From assembly GCA_963702995.1 (NCBI GenBank), contig OY969783.1, positions 6,014,001 through 6,078,000 of the forward strand: 64,000 nucleotides of DNA. Direction: 5' to 3'. The notes beneath the pieces are model-generated. The model worked only from the letters and a program-made list of their open reading frames with translations, made no database searches and was not told the DNA's origin. Positions 25,051 through 35,000 of this stretch are shown one piece after another. The stretch comes from MFD04580-c1 sp963702995. Its GTDB lineage: Bacteria > Planctomycetota > Phycisphaerae > Tepidisphaerales > Tepidisphaeraceae. Within the stretch, counting starts at the first letter, position 1; each line of letters begins with the position of its first letter. Made by a program: the position numbers and the translations under genes.

Positions 25051-27615
25051 ATGGACTTACGCCGCTTCATGATCTATCGCAGGACGGCGACGCGGTGCGT
25101 CGGCTTGATGGCGGCTTTGTGGGGCTTTGCCGCTCACGTCGGTGGGGCGGTCGAGGTGAATGGCCCTTCGGCGGCCGACGGCGTGTTCTTCGTCGAAAAA
25201 ATCCAACCTCTTCTCCAGGAGAGTTGCCTGAAGTGCCACGGCGGCGAAGCCAAGCTTCGCGGCGGGCTTCGATTGACGACCCGCGATAACCTTCTCAAAG
25301 GGGGCGACACCGGCCCGGCCATCTCTGCCGATGAGCCCGAGAAAAGCCTCCTGCTGGACGCGGTCAACTACCGCGGCGATCTGCAGATGCCCAAGAAGCA
25401 GAAGCTCCCCCAGGAGAAGCTCGAGCTGCTGGCCACCTGGGCAAAGCGGGGCTTCCCCTGGCCGAAAGGGGTCGATCTCACGCCCTCCGGCGTGGCGGTT
25501 GCCGATCAGGTGACGAGCGGACCGCCGAAGGTGGATGATCAGGCCCGCAAGTTCTGGTCGTTTCAGCCCGTGCGCCGTCCGACAATCCCTGTTGTCAAGC
25601 AAACCGAGTGGTGCCGAAGCCCGATCGATTCTTTCATCCTGGAGAAGTTGGAGGCCCGGAAGTTCGCCCCCGCCCCGGCGGCCGACAAGATCACGCTTCT
25701 TCGTCGCGCCACCTATGACCTCACCGGCCTCCCTCCGACGCCTGCGGAAATCGACGGATTCCTCGCCGACTCGTCCGAGCGCGCGTACGAGAAGGTCGTC
25801 GATCGCCTCCTCGACTCGCCGCATTACGGCGAGAAGTGGGGCCGTCATTGGCTCGACCTGGTCCGCTTCGCCGAAACCAACAGTTACGAACGCGATAGCG
25901 CCAAGCCCAATGCGTGGCGATATCGCGACTACGTCATCCGCTCTTTCAATGCCGACAAGCCGTATGACCGGTTCGTCAAAGAACAACTGGCCGGCGACGA
26001 GCTGCCGCGCAGCCTGGACGATTTCGACCCGATCATCGCCACCGGCTATTACCGCCTGGGGATTTGGGATGAGGAGCCGGCCGACCGGCCGCAGGCGCGC
26101 TATGAGAACCTCGACGACATCGTCGCGACCACCGGCCAGGTCTTCCTCGGGTTGACCGTTGATTGTGCCCGGTGCCACGACCATAAGATCGACCCCGTCC
26201 CGCAGACGGACTATTACCGGCTGCTCTCGTTCTTCCAGAATATCAACACCTATCACAATGGCGGCCCGACCGACCTGGTCCCGATCCTGACGACGGCCTC
26301 GGACAAAGAAGCCTACGAACAGCGCACCCGCACCCGTGAAGCCCAGCTTCACCAGACCGAAGCCGCCATCGCCGAGCTGGAACGCGACTTCCGGCAGCTC
26401 CTCGCCGGCCAGAGCGGCAAGGACCTTGTGCCCACTGCCGACGTGCCGAAGCTTATTCAGGAGGAAGGGAAGACCGTCCTTGGCCCCGATCGCTTCTCGC
26501 AATACAAGCAGCTCAAGAAGGAACGCGACGCCCTGAGCCGCCCGGATGGGTCGGTCGAGAAGGCGCTGTGCGTCACCGAGGCCGGGCCGACCGCGCCCGA
26601 CACGTTCGTCCTTGCCCGCGGCAGCGCCTCGGCGCCGGGGCAGAAGGTCGAGCCGGGGTTCTTGCGCGTGATCTCGACCGGCGACCCGGAGATCCCCCCG
26701 CCCGCGCCGGGCGCCACCACATGCGGCCGCCGTACTGTGCTGGCGAACTGGGTCGCCTCCAAAGAGAACCCGCTCACCGCCCGCGTCATCGCCAATCGTC
26801 TGTGGCAATATCATTTTGGACGCGGGATCGTCCGGTCGTCCAGCAACTTCGGTTATCAGGGGGATAAGCCGACGCACCCCCAGTTGCTCGACTGGTTGGC
26901 CGCCGAACTGGTCGAAGGCGGGTGGAAGCTCAAGCCGCTGCACCGCCTGATCATGACCTCCAGCGCGTACCGCATGGCGGCCACGGGCGACGCCTCGACC
27001 CGCGCCGCGGCCTCCGCGGCCGACCCGCTGAACGACAGTTTCTGGCATTTCGATCTTCGCCGTTTAACAGCCGAAGAGATGCGGGACTCCATCCTCGCGG
27101 TCAACGGCACCCTGAACACGAAGATGTTCGGGCCGGGCATCTATCCGACGATCCCGCGCGAAATTCTGGCCGGGCAGTCGCGCCCGGGCGAAGGGTGGGG
27201 CGTCAGCGGCCCGGAGGAACAGTCCCGCCGCAGCGTCTACATTCACGTGAAGCGATCGCTCCGCGTCCCGATCATCGAAAGCCTCGACGGCGGCGAATCG
27301 GACAAATCCTGCCCCGTCCGGTTCGTGACGATCCAGCCGACGCAGGCGCTGGGGATGATGAACGGCTCATTCCTGAACGGCGAAGCCGCCAAGCTTGCCG
27401 AAAGGCTTCGCCGCGAGGCAGGCGGCGAAACGCGTACTCAGGTGGCGGCCGCTCTGCGGCTGGTGACCTGCCGCCCGCCGACTGACACCCAGATCGAGCG
27501 TGGCGTCGGCCTGATCCGGTCACTGAAGGAGAAGGACGGCCTGTCAGACGAAGCGGCCCTCAAAGACTTCTGCCTGGTCGCTCTGAACCTGAACGAGTTC
27601 GCGTATGTCGATTAA
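25051..27615 (+). CDS. PSCyt1/DUF1549/DUF1553 cytochrome-domain protein
   Basis: This is a planctomycete-type exported protein (854 aa). A hydrophobic leader ends near residue 33. A PSCyt1 heme site 'ESCLKCHGGEAKLRGGLRL' follows near residue 55. The DUF1549 domain includes 'LRRATYDLTGLPPTPAEIDG', 'HYGEKWGRHWLDLVRFAETN' and 'DCARCHDHKIDPV', a second CxxCH. The C-terminal DUF1553 domain includes 'NPLTARVIANRLWQYHFGRG' and 'TIQPTQALGMMNG'. The family co-occurs with DUF1501 and is thought to serve polysaccharide breakdown or electron transfer in the periplasm; its reaction is unknown. The start ATG 25051 is preceded by GGAAAG. A DUF1501 gene follows after a 171-bp repeat element. Confidence 0.92.
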   Translation: MDLRRFMIYRRTATRCVGLMAALWGFAAHVGGAVEVNGPSAADGVFFVEKIQPLLQESCLKCHGGEAKLRGGLRLTTRDNLLKGGDTGPAISADEPEKSLLLDAVNYRGDLQMPKKQKLPQEKLELLATWAKRGFPWPKGVDLTPSGVAVADQVTSGPPKVDDQARKFWSFQPVRRPTIPVVKQTEWCRSPIDSFILEKLEARKFAPAPAADKITLLRRATYDLTGLPPTPAEIDGFLADSSERAYEKVVDRLLDSPHYGEKWGRHWLDLVRFAETNSYERDSAKPNAWRYRDYVIRSFNADKPYDRFVKEQLAGDELPRSLDDFDPIIATGYYRLGIWDEEPADRPQARYENLDDIVATTGQVFLGLTVDCARCHDHKIDPVPQTDYYRLLSFFQNINTYHNGGPTDLVPILTTASDKEAYEQRTRTREAQLHQTEAAIAELERDFRQLLAGQSGKDLVPTADVPKLIQEEGKTVLGPDRFSQYKQLKKERDALSRPDGSVEKALCVTEAGPTAPDTFVLARGSASAPGQKVEPGFLRVISTGDPEIPPPAPGATTCGRRTVLANWVASKENPLTARVIANRLWQYHFGRGIVRSSSNFGYQGDKPTHPQLLDWLAAELVEGGWKLKPLHRLIMTSSAYRMAATGDASTRAAASAADPLNDSFWHFDLRRLTAEEMRDSILAVNGTLNTKMFGPGIYPTIPREILAGQSRPGEGWGVSGPEEQSRRSVYIHVKRSLRVPIIESLDGGESDKSCPVRFVTIQPTQALGMMNGSFLNGEAAKLAERLRREAGGETRTQVAAALRLVTCRPPTDTQIERGVGLIRSLKEKDGLSDEAALKDFCLVALNLNEFAYVD

Positions 27616-27783
27616 CACTACAGGGCTGAACAGCCGTCAAGGCTTGCGAACCGGAGAAATCCGAAGCACGAAGTGTCAGGGAAGCTGAAACGAAGAAGAA
27701 CCGAAAAGCGCCGCGGTCGCTTGCATCCGGTTTCTTCTTTTGCCCCTTGCTCGTTCCTTCGGATTTTGTGCTTCGGATTTCGA
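27613..27783. repeat. Dispersed 171-bp element, copy A
   Basis: The element begins at the TAA stop of the preceding gene (TAACACTACAG...) and contains inverted AAATCCGAAGC motifs. It aligns end to end, in reverse orientation, with 63440-63612. Its core in reverse reads AGAAGAAACCGGATGCAAGC. It has the look of a MITE-like or intergenic palindromic family. Confidence 0.8.
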
Positions 27784-27882
27784 CTTTTTCCTTGACGCCA
27801 CCGTACATGGCGAGCGCTGTAGTATGAAGCGTTCTCCCCGTGTCCATCGAATGCGTGCGAGTCTCCCGAACGGAAAGAAGCA

Positions 27883-29385
27883 ATGAGCAGCACACCCAGG
27901 CCCGCCAACACCTTTTGCGGGCGAACGCGCCGGGAATTCCTTTGGCAGGCAGGCGGCGGGTTTACCGGCGTTGCGCTGGCGGGCCTGCTTAGCGAGGACG
28001 GGTTCTTTGACACGGCGGCGTCGGCCGCCGCGGCGCCGCGGACCGCGGGGCAGCCCACCAGCGGGGCGAGCGCCGTGACCGGCGCCACCTCCAAGCGGCC
28101 GCACTTTCCCGCGAAGGCGACGAACGTCATCTTCCTGTTCATGTACGGCGGCCCCAGCCAGGTCGATACGTTCGACTATAAGCCAAAGTTGTACGAGTTG
28201 GACGGCCAGACCATCCCGGTCAAGACGTTCGGCCGCGGCGGGAAGAAGAACGAGGGGCGCGTCATCGGCCCGAAATGGAAGTTCAAACAATACGGCCAGT
28301 GCGGGAAGTACGTCTCGGACCTGATGCCGCACGTCGCGGAGTGCGTGGACGATATCGCTTTCATCCACTCGATGACGGCCGATTCGCCGATCCATGGGTC
28401 GGCGATGCTCCAGATGAACACCGGGAAGATCCTGTCCGGCGCGCCGTGCGTGGGGTCGTGGGTGAATTACGGGCTGGGCAGCGCCAATCAGAACATGCCC
28501 GGCTTCTGCGTCATGCTCGATTCGCTGGGTGGGCCGATCAGCGGGGCGAAGAACTGGACGAGCGGCTATATGCCCGCCAGTTACCAGGGGACGATCCTGC
28601 GATCCAGTGGCGCGCCGATCCTCGATCTCGCCCGGCCGGAGGGGATGACCGATGCATCCCAGCGCCGCCTGCTCGATACGCTGAAGGCGTACAACACCGA
28701 CACCGAAGCGCGCCACCCCGGCTATAGCGAGCTCTCGTCACGGGTGGCAAGCTACGAGATGGCCTACCGGATGCAAAGTTACGCCCCGGAGGCGGTCGAT
28801 CTGGCGAACGAATCGCCCAGGACGCTGGCGCTCTACGGGATCGATAACAAGGAGACTGAGGAATTCGGCCGCAAGTGCCTGCTGGCGCGTCGGCTGGTCG
28901 AGCGGGGCGTTCGGTTCATCCAGCTCTACGCCGGCGGCGGGCACAACGACGACACATGGGACGCCCACGGCGACCTGGAACGCAATCACAACTTCCACGC
29001 CGGCCGCACGGACAAGGCGATCGCCGGGTTGTTGAAGGACCTGAAGCAGCGTGGCTTGCTCGACACCACCCTGGTTGTCTGGGGCGGCGAGTTTGGTCGG
29101 CAGCCGACGGCCGAGTATGCCAAGGGGACCGGCCGCGATCACAACGCGTACGGATTCACGATGTGGATGGCCGGCGGAGGGATCAAGGGCGGGACGACGG
29201 TCGGCGAGACCGACGAGCTGGGGAGCGCGGCGATCACCGATCGATTCCACGTGAAGAACCTTCACGCGACGATCCTGCACCAGCTCGGCATCGACCCGAA
29301 TCGGCTGAGCTACTTTTTCAACGGGCTGGATCAAAAGCTCGTCGGCGTCGAAGCGGTTGAGCCGATTCAACAGGTCATATCATGA
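27883..29385 (+). CDS. DUF1501 Tat-exported protein
   Basis: This 500-residue protein belongs to the DUF1501 family (alkaline-phosphatase/sulfatase-like fold). A Tat signal 'RTRREFLWQAGGGFTGVAL' is followed by 'NVIFLFMYGGPSQVDTFDYK' near residue 80, and later 'ARRLVERGVRFIQLYAGGG', 'TLVVWGGEFGRQPTAEYAKG' and 'HNAYGFTMWMAGGGIKGG'. Putative metal ligands are the Asp after QV and the WGGEFGR/H region. DUF1501 genes nearly always follow a DUF1549/DUF1553 gene, as here. Function is unproven; a hydrolase of sulfated or phosphorylated glycans is often suggested. The start ATG 27883 comes after GAAAGAAG. Confidence 0.92.
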   Translation: MSSTPRPANTFCGRTRREFLWQAGGGFTGVALAGLLSEDGFFDTAASAAAAPRTAGQPTSGASAVTGATSKRPHFPAKATNVIFLFMYGGPSQVDTFDYKPKLYELDGQTIPVKTFGRGGKKNEGRVIGPKWKFKQYGQCGKYVSDLMPHVAECVDDIAFIHSMTADSPIHGSAMLQMNTGKILSGAPCVGSWVNYGLGSANQNMPGFCVMLDSLGGPISGAKNWTSGYMPASYQGTILRSSGAPILDLARPEGMTDASQRRLLDTLKAYNTDTEARHPGYSELSSRVASYEMAYRMQSYAPEAVDLANESPRTLALYGIDNKETEEFGRKCLLARRLVERGVRFIQLYAGGGHNDDTWDAHGDLERNHNFHAGRTDKAIAGLLKDLKQRGLLDTTLVVWGGEFGRQPTAEYAKGTGRDHNAYGFTMWMAGGGIKGGTTVGETDELGSAAITDRFHVKNLHATILHQLGIDPNRLSYFFNGLDQKLVGVEAVEPIQQVIS

Positions 29386-29406
29386 ATGTTCAAGCGCAAT
29401 GCGCTA

Positions 29407-29505
29407 TAGGACCGCATCGCGGTCCACATCTCACCTGTTCGTGCGGCGGGCGGGGTCGGCTTCGTTGAATTAGGATCCCGATGATGGACCGCGATGCGGT
29501 CCCTA
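29407..29505. repeat. Pair of 17-bp palindromes in inverted orientation
   Basis: GGACCGCATCGCGGTCC (29409-29425) and its reverse complement (29486-29502) lie between the DUF1501 gene and the next gene. With flanking bases they form a roughly 24-base inverted repeat (TAGG...CATC). They are likely a dispersed palindromic element. Confidence 0.7.
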
Positions 29506-29521
29506 CGAAAGGAGCCAATCA

Positions 29522-30184
29522 ATGCGCCTTCTTTTGACGAAACTTGCCGGTTTGATCGTCGCGACATCCGTGTTTTGCCTTCCCGAGCTCGTGCTGGCGG
29601 GGACGATCGGCGAGTTTGAAGCCAGCGCCGATGTCGGCAAGGTGGAGAAGCCCGGTTCGGCGACGTACGACGCGGATGCCAAAGCGTATCGCGTGACCGG
29701 CGCTGGGGAGAACATCTGGAAGAACACCGATGCGTTTCAGTTCGTCTACCGCAAAGTGGAAGGGCCGGCGGCCGCCGAATTGGTCCTGACCGCCGAGGTG
29801 AAGTTCGTCGGCGAAGGGAAGGTCGCCCACCGCAAGGGGGGTTGGATGATTCGCCAGAGCCTCGACGCCGACGCTCCTTACGTCGATGTCATGACCCACG
29901 GCGACGGCTCCATCGGGATGCAGTTTCGCAAGGAGAAGGGGGGCATTACCGATGCCGTCAAGAGCACCGTCACCGCGCCGGCAATCGTCCGGCTGGAGCG
30001 CCACGGGGATACATTCACGCTCGCCGTCGCCGGGAAAGACGGCGTCTTCCAGCCCGGGGGGTCGGTCACGGTGAAGCTGACGGGGACCGTATACGTCGGG
30101 CTCGGCGTCTGTTCCCACAACGCCGCCGCGACCGAAACGGCCATCTTCACGAACGTCAGCTCGAACGCCGACGCGGCGAAATGA
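29522..30184 (+). CDS. Exported DUF1349-like beta-sandwich protein
   Basis: This 220-residue protein has a signal peptide ('MRLLLTKLAGLIVATSVFCL') and a concanavalin-like fold. It contains 'SATYDADAKAYRVTGAGENI', 'DAFQFVYRKVEGPAAAELVL', 'KGGWMIRQSLDADAPYVDVM' and 'VYVGLGVCSHNA', the repeated strand pattern of DUF1349-type or 'TolB-like' accessory proteins in planctomycetes. It probably binds glycans. A GGAG lies before ATG 29522. It follows the DUF1501 gene after the palindrome pair and ends facing the DUF1634 gene. Confidence 0.72.
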   Translation: MRLLLTKLAGLIVATSVFCLPELVLAGTIGEFEASADVGKVEKPGSATYDADAKAYRVTGAGENIWKNTDAFQFVYRKVEGPAAAELVLTAEVKFVGEGKVAHRKGGWMIRQSLDADAPYVDVMTHGDGSIGMQFRKEKGGITDAVKSTVTAPAIVRLERHGDTFTLAVAGKDGVFQPGGSVTVKLTGTVYVGLGVCSHNAAATETAIFTNVSSNADAAK

Positions 30185-30199
30185 GCGAGGCGGCGAGGT

Positions 30200-30225
30200 G
30201 AGGGCCGCGGCCTTCCCGCGGCCTC
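30200..30225. terminator. GC hairpin between convergent genes
   Basis: The stem GGCCGCGG/CCGCGGCC (30203-30210 and 30216-30223) has a five-base loop. It lies between the convergent stops at 30184 and 30226. It has no T-run, so termination is inferred from position. Confidence 0.5.
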
Positions 30226-30657
30226 TTACCCGGCTTGGCCGATGACGAACGAGACGAGCAGCAGCGCCAGCACGATCGACGTGATGAGCACGTACCGCCG
30301 GTCCTTCTCGTAGACGAACGCCGCGACGGAGACGGCGACCCGCAGGACCGGGGTCGCGATGAGCAGCAGCAGGCCGAGCGCCACGACCGACTGCCCGCGA
30401 AAATCAGCCACCCCGGCGAACACCTGCCGGATCGTGTGCGGGAACGCAGCGCCCGGCGTCGCCAGCCGCGGCAGACTTTGCCGCTGGGACAGGTACTGCG
30501 GATGGTGAACGAAGCTGATGACCGTCCCGAGGCAGACGATCCCCAGGCTCGCCATCACTCCCACGCTCAGCAGGCGGCTGATCAGCAGCTCAACCTGTCG
30601 CGCCTTCGGGTCGTGCGGCGCCGTGGTGGGGTCGGGCGAGGGGCTGGGCTCGATCAT
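30226..30657 (-). CDS. DUF1634 membrane protein
   Basis: This 143-residue protein has three hydrophobic segments ('LISRLLSVGVMASLGIVCLG', 'VALGLLLLIATPVLRVAVSV', 'YVLITSIVLALLLVSFVIG'), matching DUF1634. That family is regularly encoded next to TSUP/TauE transporters and may be an accessory subunit. Its start overlaps the stop of the TSUP gene by four bases (ATGA), so the two are translationally coupled. Its role in transport is inferred from this conserved pairing. Confidence 0.85.
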   Translation of the reverse strand: MIEPSPSPDPTTAPHDPKARQVELLISRLLSVGVMASLGIVCLGTVISFVHHPQYLSQRQSLPRLATPGAAFPHTIRQVFAGVADFRGQSVVALGLLLLIATPVLRVAVSVAAFVYEKDRRYVLITSIVLALLLVSFVIGQAG

Positions 30658-31490
30658 TGCAGCCCCTTGAAGAGCATTTCGCCCGACACAAAGAGCAACA
30701 CCGCCACAAAGACGATCCGAATCGCATTGCTCTTCAGGCGGCCGAGCAGATAGGAGCCGCCCGTGGCCCCGAGGAGCACGCCCGCGGCCACCGGCGCGGC
30801 GATGAACGGGTCGATGTCCCCGCGCGAGAAGTAGACGCCGGCGCTGGCGGCCGCCGTCACGCCGATCATGAAGTTGCTTGTCGCCGTCGAAACCTTGATC
30901 GGCAGCCCCATCGCCAGGTCCATCGCCGGCACCTTCAACGCCCCCGATCCGATCCCGAGCAAGCCGCTTACCACGCCCGCGACGTACATCAGCGCCAGCC
31001 CTAAGGGCGTCCGCGTCACTCGATAGGGGACTTCAGCGCCGATCGAGGGGTCAAAGTAGGAATCGTGCAGCCGCAACATGTCGGCCCAACGATCCGGCTT
31101 CACCTTCTCGGGAGCGAGCCGCCGGCGATTGCGAAACATCTCGAGGGCGGAGTAGCCCATCAGGACGCCGAAGACGATATAGAGCCAGCGTCCGTTGATG
31201 CGGCCGGCGATGTAGGCGCCGGTCAGCGCGCCGGTCGTCGTCGCGATCTCCAGAACCATCGCGACGCGCAGGTTGGTCATCCGCTCGCGCACATACGCGG
31301 CGGCCGCTCCGCTCGAGGTGGCGATGACCGAGACGATCGACGCGCCAATGGCAAACCGGATGTCCACCTTCAGCAGAAGCGTCAAGGCGGGGACGATGAT
31401 GATCCCGCCGCCAAGGCCGAGGAGCGACCCCAGCACCCCCGCCGCGATCGAGATCGCGAAGGTCGCCAGCGTGAACTGCAGCGGGGACAT
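30654..31490 (-). CDS. TSUP/TauE-SafE family anion exporter
   Basis: This 278-residue inner-membrane transporter has about seven to eight hydrophobic helices in two related halves. Family patterns are 'GVLGSLLGLGGGIIIVPALT' near residue 18 and 'GVVSGLLGIGSGALKVPAMD' near residue 175. The family moves sulfite, sulfonates or related anions across the membrane. It is encoded with DUF1634, which its stop overlaps. In a region with a sulfatase, export of sulfite or sulfur compounds fits, but the substrate is not readable from sequence. Confidence 0.9.
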   Translation of the reverse strand: MSPLQFTLATFAISIAAGVLGSLLGLGGGIIIVPALTLLLKVDIRFAIGASIVSVIATSSGAAAAYVRERMTNLRVAMVLEIATTTGALTGAYIAGRINGRWLYIVFGVLMGYSALEMFRNRRRLAPEKVKPDRWADMLRLHDSYFDPSIGAEVPYRVTRTPLGLALMYVAGVVSGLLGIGSGALKVPAMDLAMGLPIKVSTATSNFMIGVTAAASAGVYFSRGDIDPFIAAPVAAGVLLGATGGSYLLGRLKSNAIRIVFVAVLLFVSGEMLFKGLQ

Positions 31491-31558
31491 CGGATTACGC
31501 CTTCCGTCGAGCGTCGCGCGGGGGAGGGCGCGAGGCCCATCCCGGTGACCGCCGATAG

Positions 31559-31864
31559 TCAGCCGCCTTCGTTGGGAGCGCTGTTATGCTGGCGGCCTGC
31601 TTTGCTCGTCGGGTTCCGGTCGTTGCGCAGGCCGTGGTTGTCTCGGGTGCCGGGGTCGGGCTGGGTGTCGCGCCGATCGCCGCGCAGCTTCCCGCTGCCG
31701 GCGGAAATGGGTCGGTTCGCCTCGGCTTCCACTTCCTGCGGCGCCGCGCCGGTCACCTGGCCGCTTTGAATCGCGGCCCCGTCAGCCGACGCCTGTTTCG
31801 CCCCGCCCGACGATTGATTGCCGGGCGGGATCGATCCTTTGCCGCTGCTTCCATGATGGGACAT
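31559..31864 (-). CDS. Hydrophilic disordered protein (101 aa)
   Basis: I do not recognise a named family. The protein starts 'MSHHGSSGKGSIPPGNQSSG' and is rich in Gly, Ser, Gln, Asn and Asp with no hydrophobic core, so it is probably disordered, like stress-associated hydrophilins. A GGAGG six bases before ATG 31864 is strong evidence of translation. It lies 68 bases upstream of the TSUP gene and opposite the DUF1553 gene's leader region. The plus-strand frame in this stretch is a shadow. Confidence 0.6.
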   Translation of the reverse strand: MSHHGSSGKGSIPPGNQSSGGAKQASADGAAIQSGQVTGAAPQEVEAEANRPISAGSGKLRGDRRDTQPDPGTRDNHGLRNDRNPTSKAGRQHNSAPNEGG

Positions 31865-32019
31865 CTGTGCCTCCGTTCTTTGGGGACTCGTACCGTCGTG
31901 GAGCCTATCAACAGGCGGCGAAGGTCGGGAACGCGCAATCGGTTTGCGTGGCGACGCGCTGCCTCTCGATAAATGACCCACGGAGTGCACACCTATTCGT
32001 CCGACGCGTATACAGTGAC

Positions 32020-35000
32020 ATGAACCGTGTCATGATCGTCGCTGCAAGTCTGCTGGCGCTGGGTGCCGCCGTGCGCGGCTCAAGGGCATCCGATCCGGCG
32101 AAGACGCCGGCGCCGCCCCCTGGGATCCGCTTCAACCGCGACATCCGCCCCATTCTTTCAGAGAACTGCTTTTATTGTCATGGCCCGGATTCGGCGCACC
32201 GGAAGGCGGGGCTTCGGCTCGATCAGGAGAATGGCCTGTTCGGCTCGCGGGACAATGGCCCGGCCGTAGTGAAAGGCAAGCCAGCCGAGAGCCAGCTCAT
32301 CAAGCGGATCAACTCGACCGACCCGGACGAGCAGATGCCGCCGCCCGATTCGCGTAAGTCTTTGACAGCCCAGCAGAAGGACCTTCTTAAACAGTGGGTT
32401 GACGGGGGCGGCGGCTGGGAGCCGCACTGGTCGCTCGTGCCGCCCGTGGCGGCCGCCCTGCCGGACGTGGGGCGGAATGGCTGGGCTCGGAACCCGATCG
32501 ACCGGTTTGTGCTCGCAAAGCTGGAGTCCGCCCACCTGGCGCCGGCGGCCGAGGCCGATCGACGGACGCTCGCCCGCCGCGTCAGCTTCGATCTGACCGG
32601 CCTGCCGCCCGCCGCGAAGGACCTGGAAAACTTCCTGAACGACCCGGCCGCCGACGCGTACGAGCGATTCGTGGATCGCCTCCTCGCGTCGCCCGCTTAC
32701 GGCGAGCATCGCGCCCGCTACTGGCTCGATGCCGCTCGCTACGGCGACACCCACGGCATCCACAATGACAATTACCGCGAGATGTGGCCCTATCGCGACT
32801 GGGTCATCAACGCCTTTAACCAGAACGTGCCGTTCGACCGCTTCACGATCGAGCAACTGGCCGGCGACCTGCTCCCGAATCGAACGCTCGAGCAGCAGGT
32901 CGCTTCGGGCTTCAATCGGTGCAACATCACCACGAGCGAAGGGGGCTCGATCGCGGAAGAAGTGGAAGTGATGTACACCAAGGACCGGGTCGAGACCACA
33001 TCCGTCGTCTGGCTTGGGCTGACGACAGGCTGCGCCTCGTGCCACGATCACAAGTTCGACCCGGTCTCGCAGAAAGAGTTTTATCAGCTCGCCGCCTTCT
33101 TCCGGAACACGACTCAGCGGGCGCTGGACGGGAACGTTTCGGATACGCCTCCGATCGTGGTCGTCCCGCGCGAGGCCGATCGCGGCCGCTGGGAGTCGCT
33201 TCAGAAGGAAGCCGACGCCCTGCAAGCCCTGCGGGCGCATCGCAAGACCGACGACAGCGCCGCCTTTGATGCCTGGGCCGCCAGCCCCGAAGGGAAGGCG
33301 CTCCACGACCCTGTTAGCCCCGCGGAAGAATCGCTCAGCATTCCGTTCGACGAGGCGAAGGGCACGAACGTAGCCGCCCGCCTCAACGCCGAAGAAGCGA
33401 CGGTCAAGCTCGCCTCGGACGTGACGCTGGGCGATGGCCATGCCCGCGGCGCCCACGCCGCCCACTTCGGACCGAAGGCGTCGATCGACGTACTCGACGC
33501 GGGCGATTTCGAGGCCGATCAGCCGTTCACGGTCGGCGCGTGGGTGTACGTCCCTAAAGAAGAAGGGTCGTACGTTGTCGCGAGCAAGCTGGACCCTAAG
33601 TCAAAGGGCCAGCCGCAAGGGTGGGTGATCGAACTGGACAACCGCGTCCCCTCCTTCCGCCTTCTCGGCAAAACGGCGGCCGATCGGCTCCAGTTGCGCG
33701 GGAACAACTCCACGCGGCTGGCCGCCGGCAAGTGGTATCAACTCTGCGTGACCTATGACGGCAGCCGCACGGTGGACGGCATGACGCTCTATGTCGATGG
33801 CAAGGCCGAACATGCCGAGCAGGCCCAGGACGTCGCGCTGACCGGCACGATCCGCAACGGCGGCCCGCTCCGCATCGGCTCCGACGGCGCAAAGCGCGAC
33901 CTGCGCGGCGGGGCGGTCGAAGATTTCCGCATCTACCGCCGGGAACTGCTTGGCGACGAGGTCAGCGTCCTGTCCCGATGGTCGGCCCTCCGCCAGTCGC
34001 TGGCCAAGGCGGCCGGCAAGCTGTCCGGCCCCGAGCGGCAGGACCTGCTCCTGCTCTACCTCACGCGATTCGATAGCGCCTACACCACCGCTTCACGCAA
34101 GCTGGCCGACGTACAGGACGGGCAACGGCAGATCCGCCGTCACAGCCCCGTGACGCACGTCATGCAGGAGAAGTCGGACACGCCGCCGATGGCGTACGTC
34201 CTGTATCGCGGGAACTACGACCAGCGCCGCGACGAGGTGAAGCCGCTTACGCCGGCCGCCCTGCACGCGTGGCCGCAAGGCGCGCCGCGGAACCGACTGG
34301 GGCTCGCCCAGTGGTTGACCGACCGGAAGAACCCGCTGACGGCCCGCGTGACGATCAACCGCTTCTGGCAGGAAGTCTTCGGCGACGGCCTGGTTCGGTC
34401 CGCCGGCGACTTTGGGGTGATGGGGGAGAACCCGTCCAACCCCGAGCTGCTTGACTGGCTCGCCGTTGACTTCCAGAAGGACTGGGACATCAAGCGCGTC
34501 ATCCGCCAGATTGTCACGTCCGCCACCTACCGCCAATCGGCTGCGGTCACGCCCGAGAAGCTTCGGGCCGACTCGTCGAACCGCCTGCTCTCCCGCGGCC
34601 CGCGCTTCCGCATGGACGCCGAAATGCTCCGCGACTTCGCCCTCTCCTCCAGTGGCCTGCTGGTCGAGAAACTCGGCGGGCCCAGCGTCAAGCCGTACCA
34701 GCCGCCGGGCGTGTGGGAAGCGGTCGCCATGTCGAGCAGCAACACCCGCAGCTACGTGCAGGACACGGGTGAGAAGCTCTACCGCCGCAGCCTCTATACC
34801 TTCTGGAAGCGGAGCGCGGCCCCGGCGGCCCTGGAGATCTTCAACGCCCCGACGCGTGAGGTCTGCACCGTCCGCCGCGAACGAACCGACACGCCGCTCC
34901 AGGCGCTGGTCACCATGAACGACCCGCAGTGGGTCGAGGCGGCGCGTCGCCTGGCCGAGCGGGCGCTGACGGAAGCGCCAAGCGACTTCGACGGCCGCCT

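Noticed and set aside
25057..27048. Minus-strand frame of 663 codons
   Set aside because: It is antisense to the DUF1549/DUF1553 gene. Its composition (Arg, Gly, Val-rich, no motifs) is that of a shadow in GC-rich DNA.
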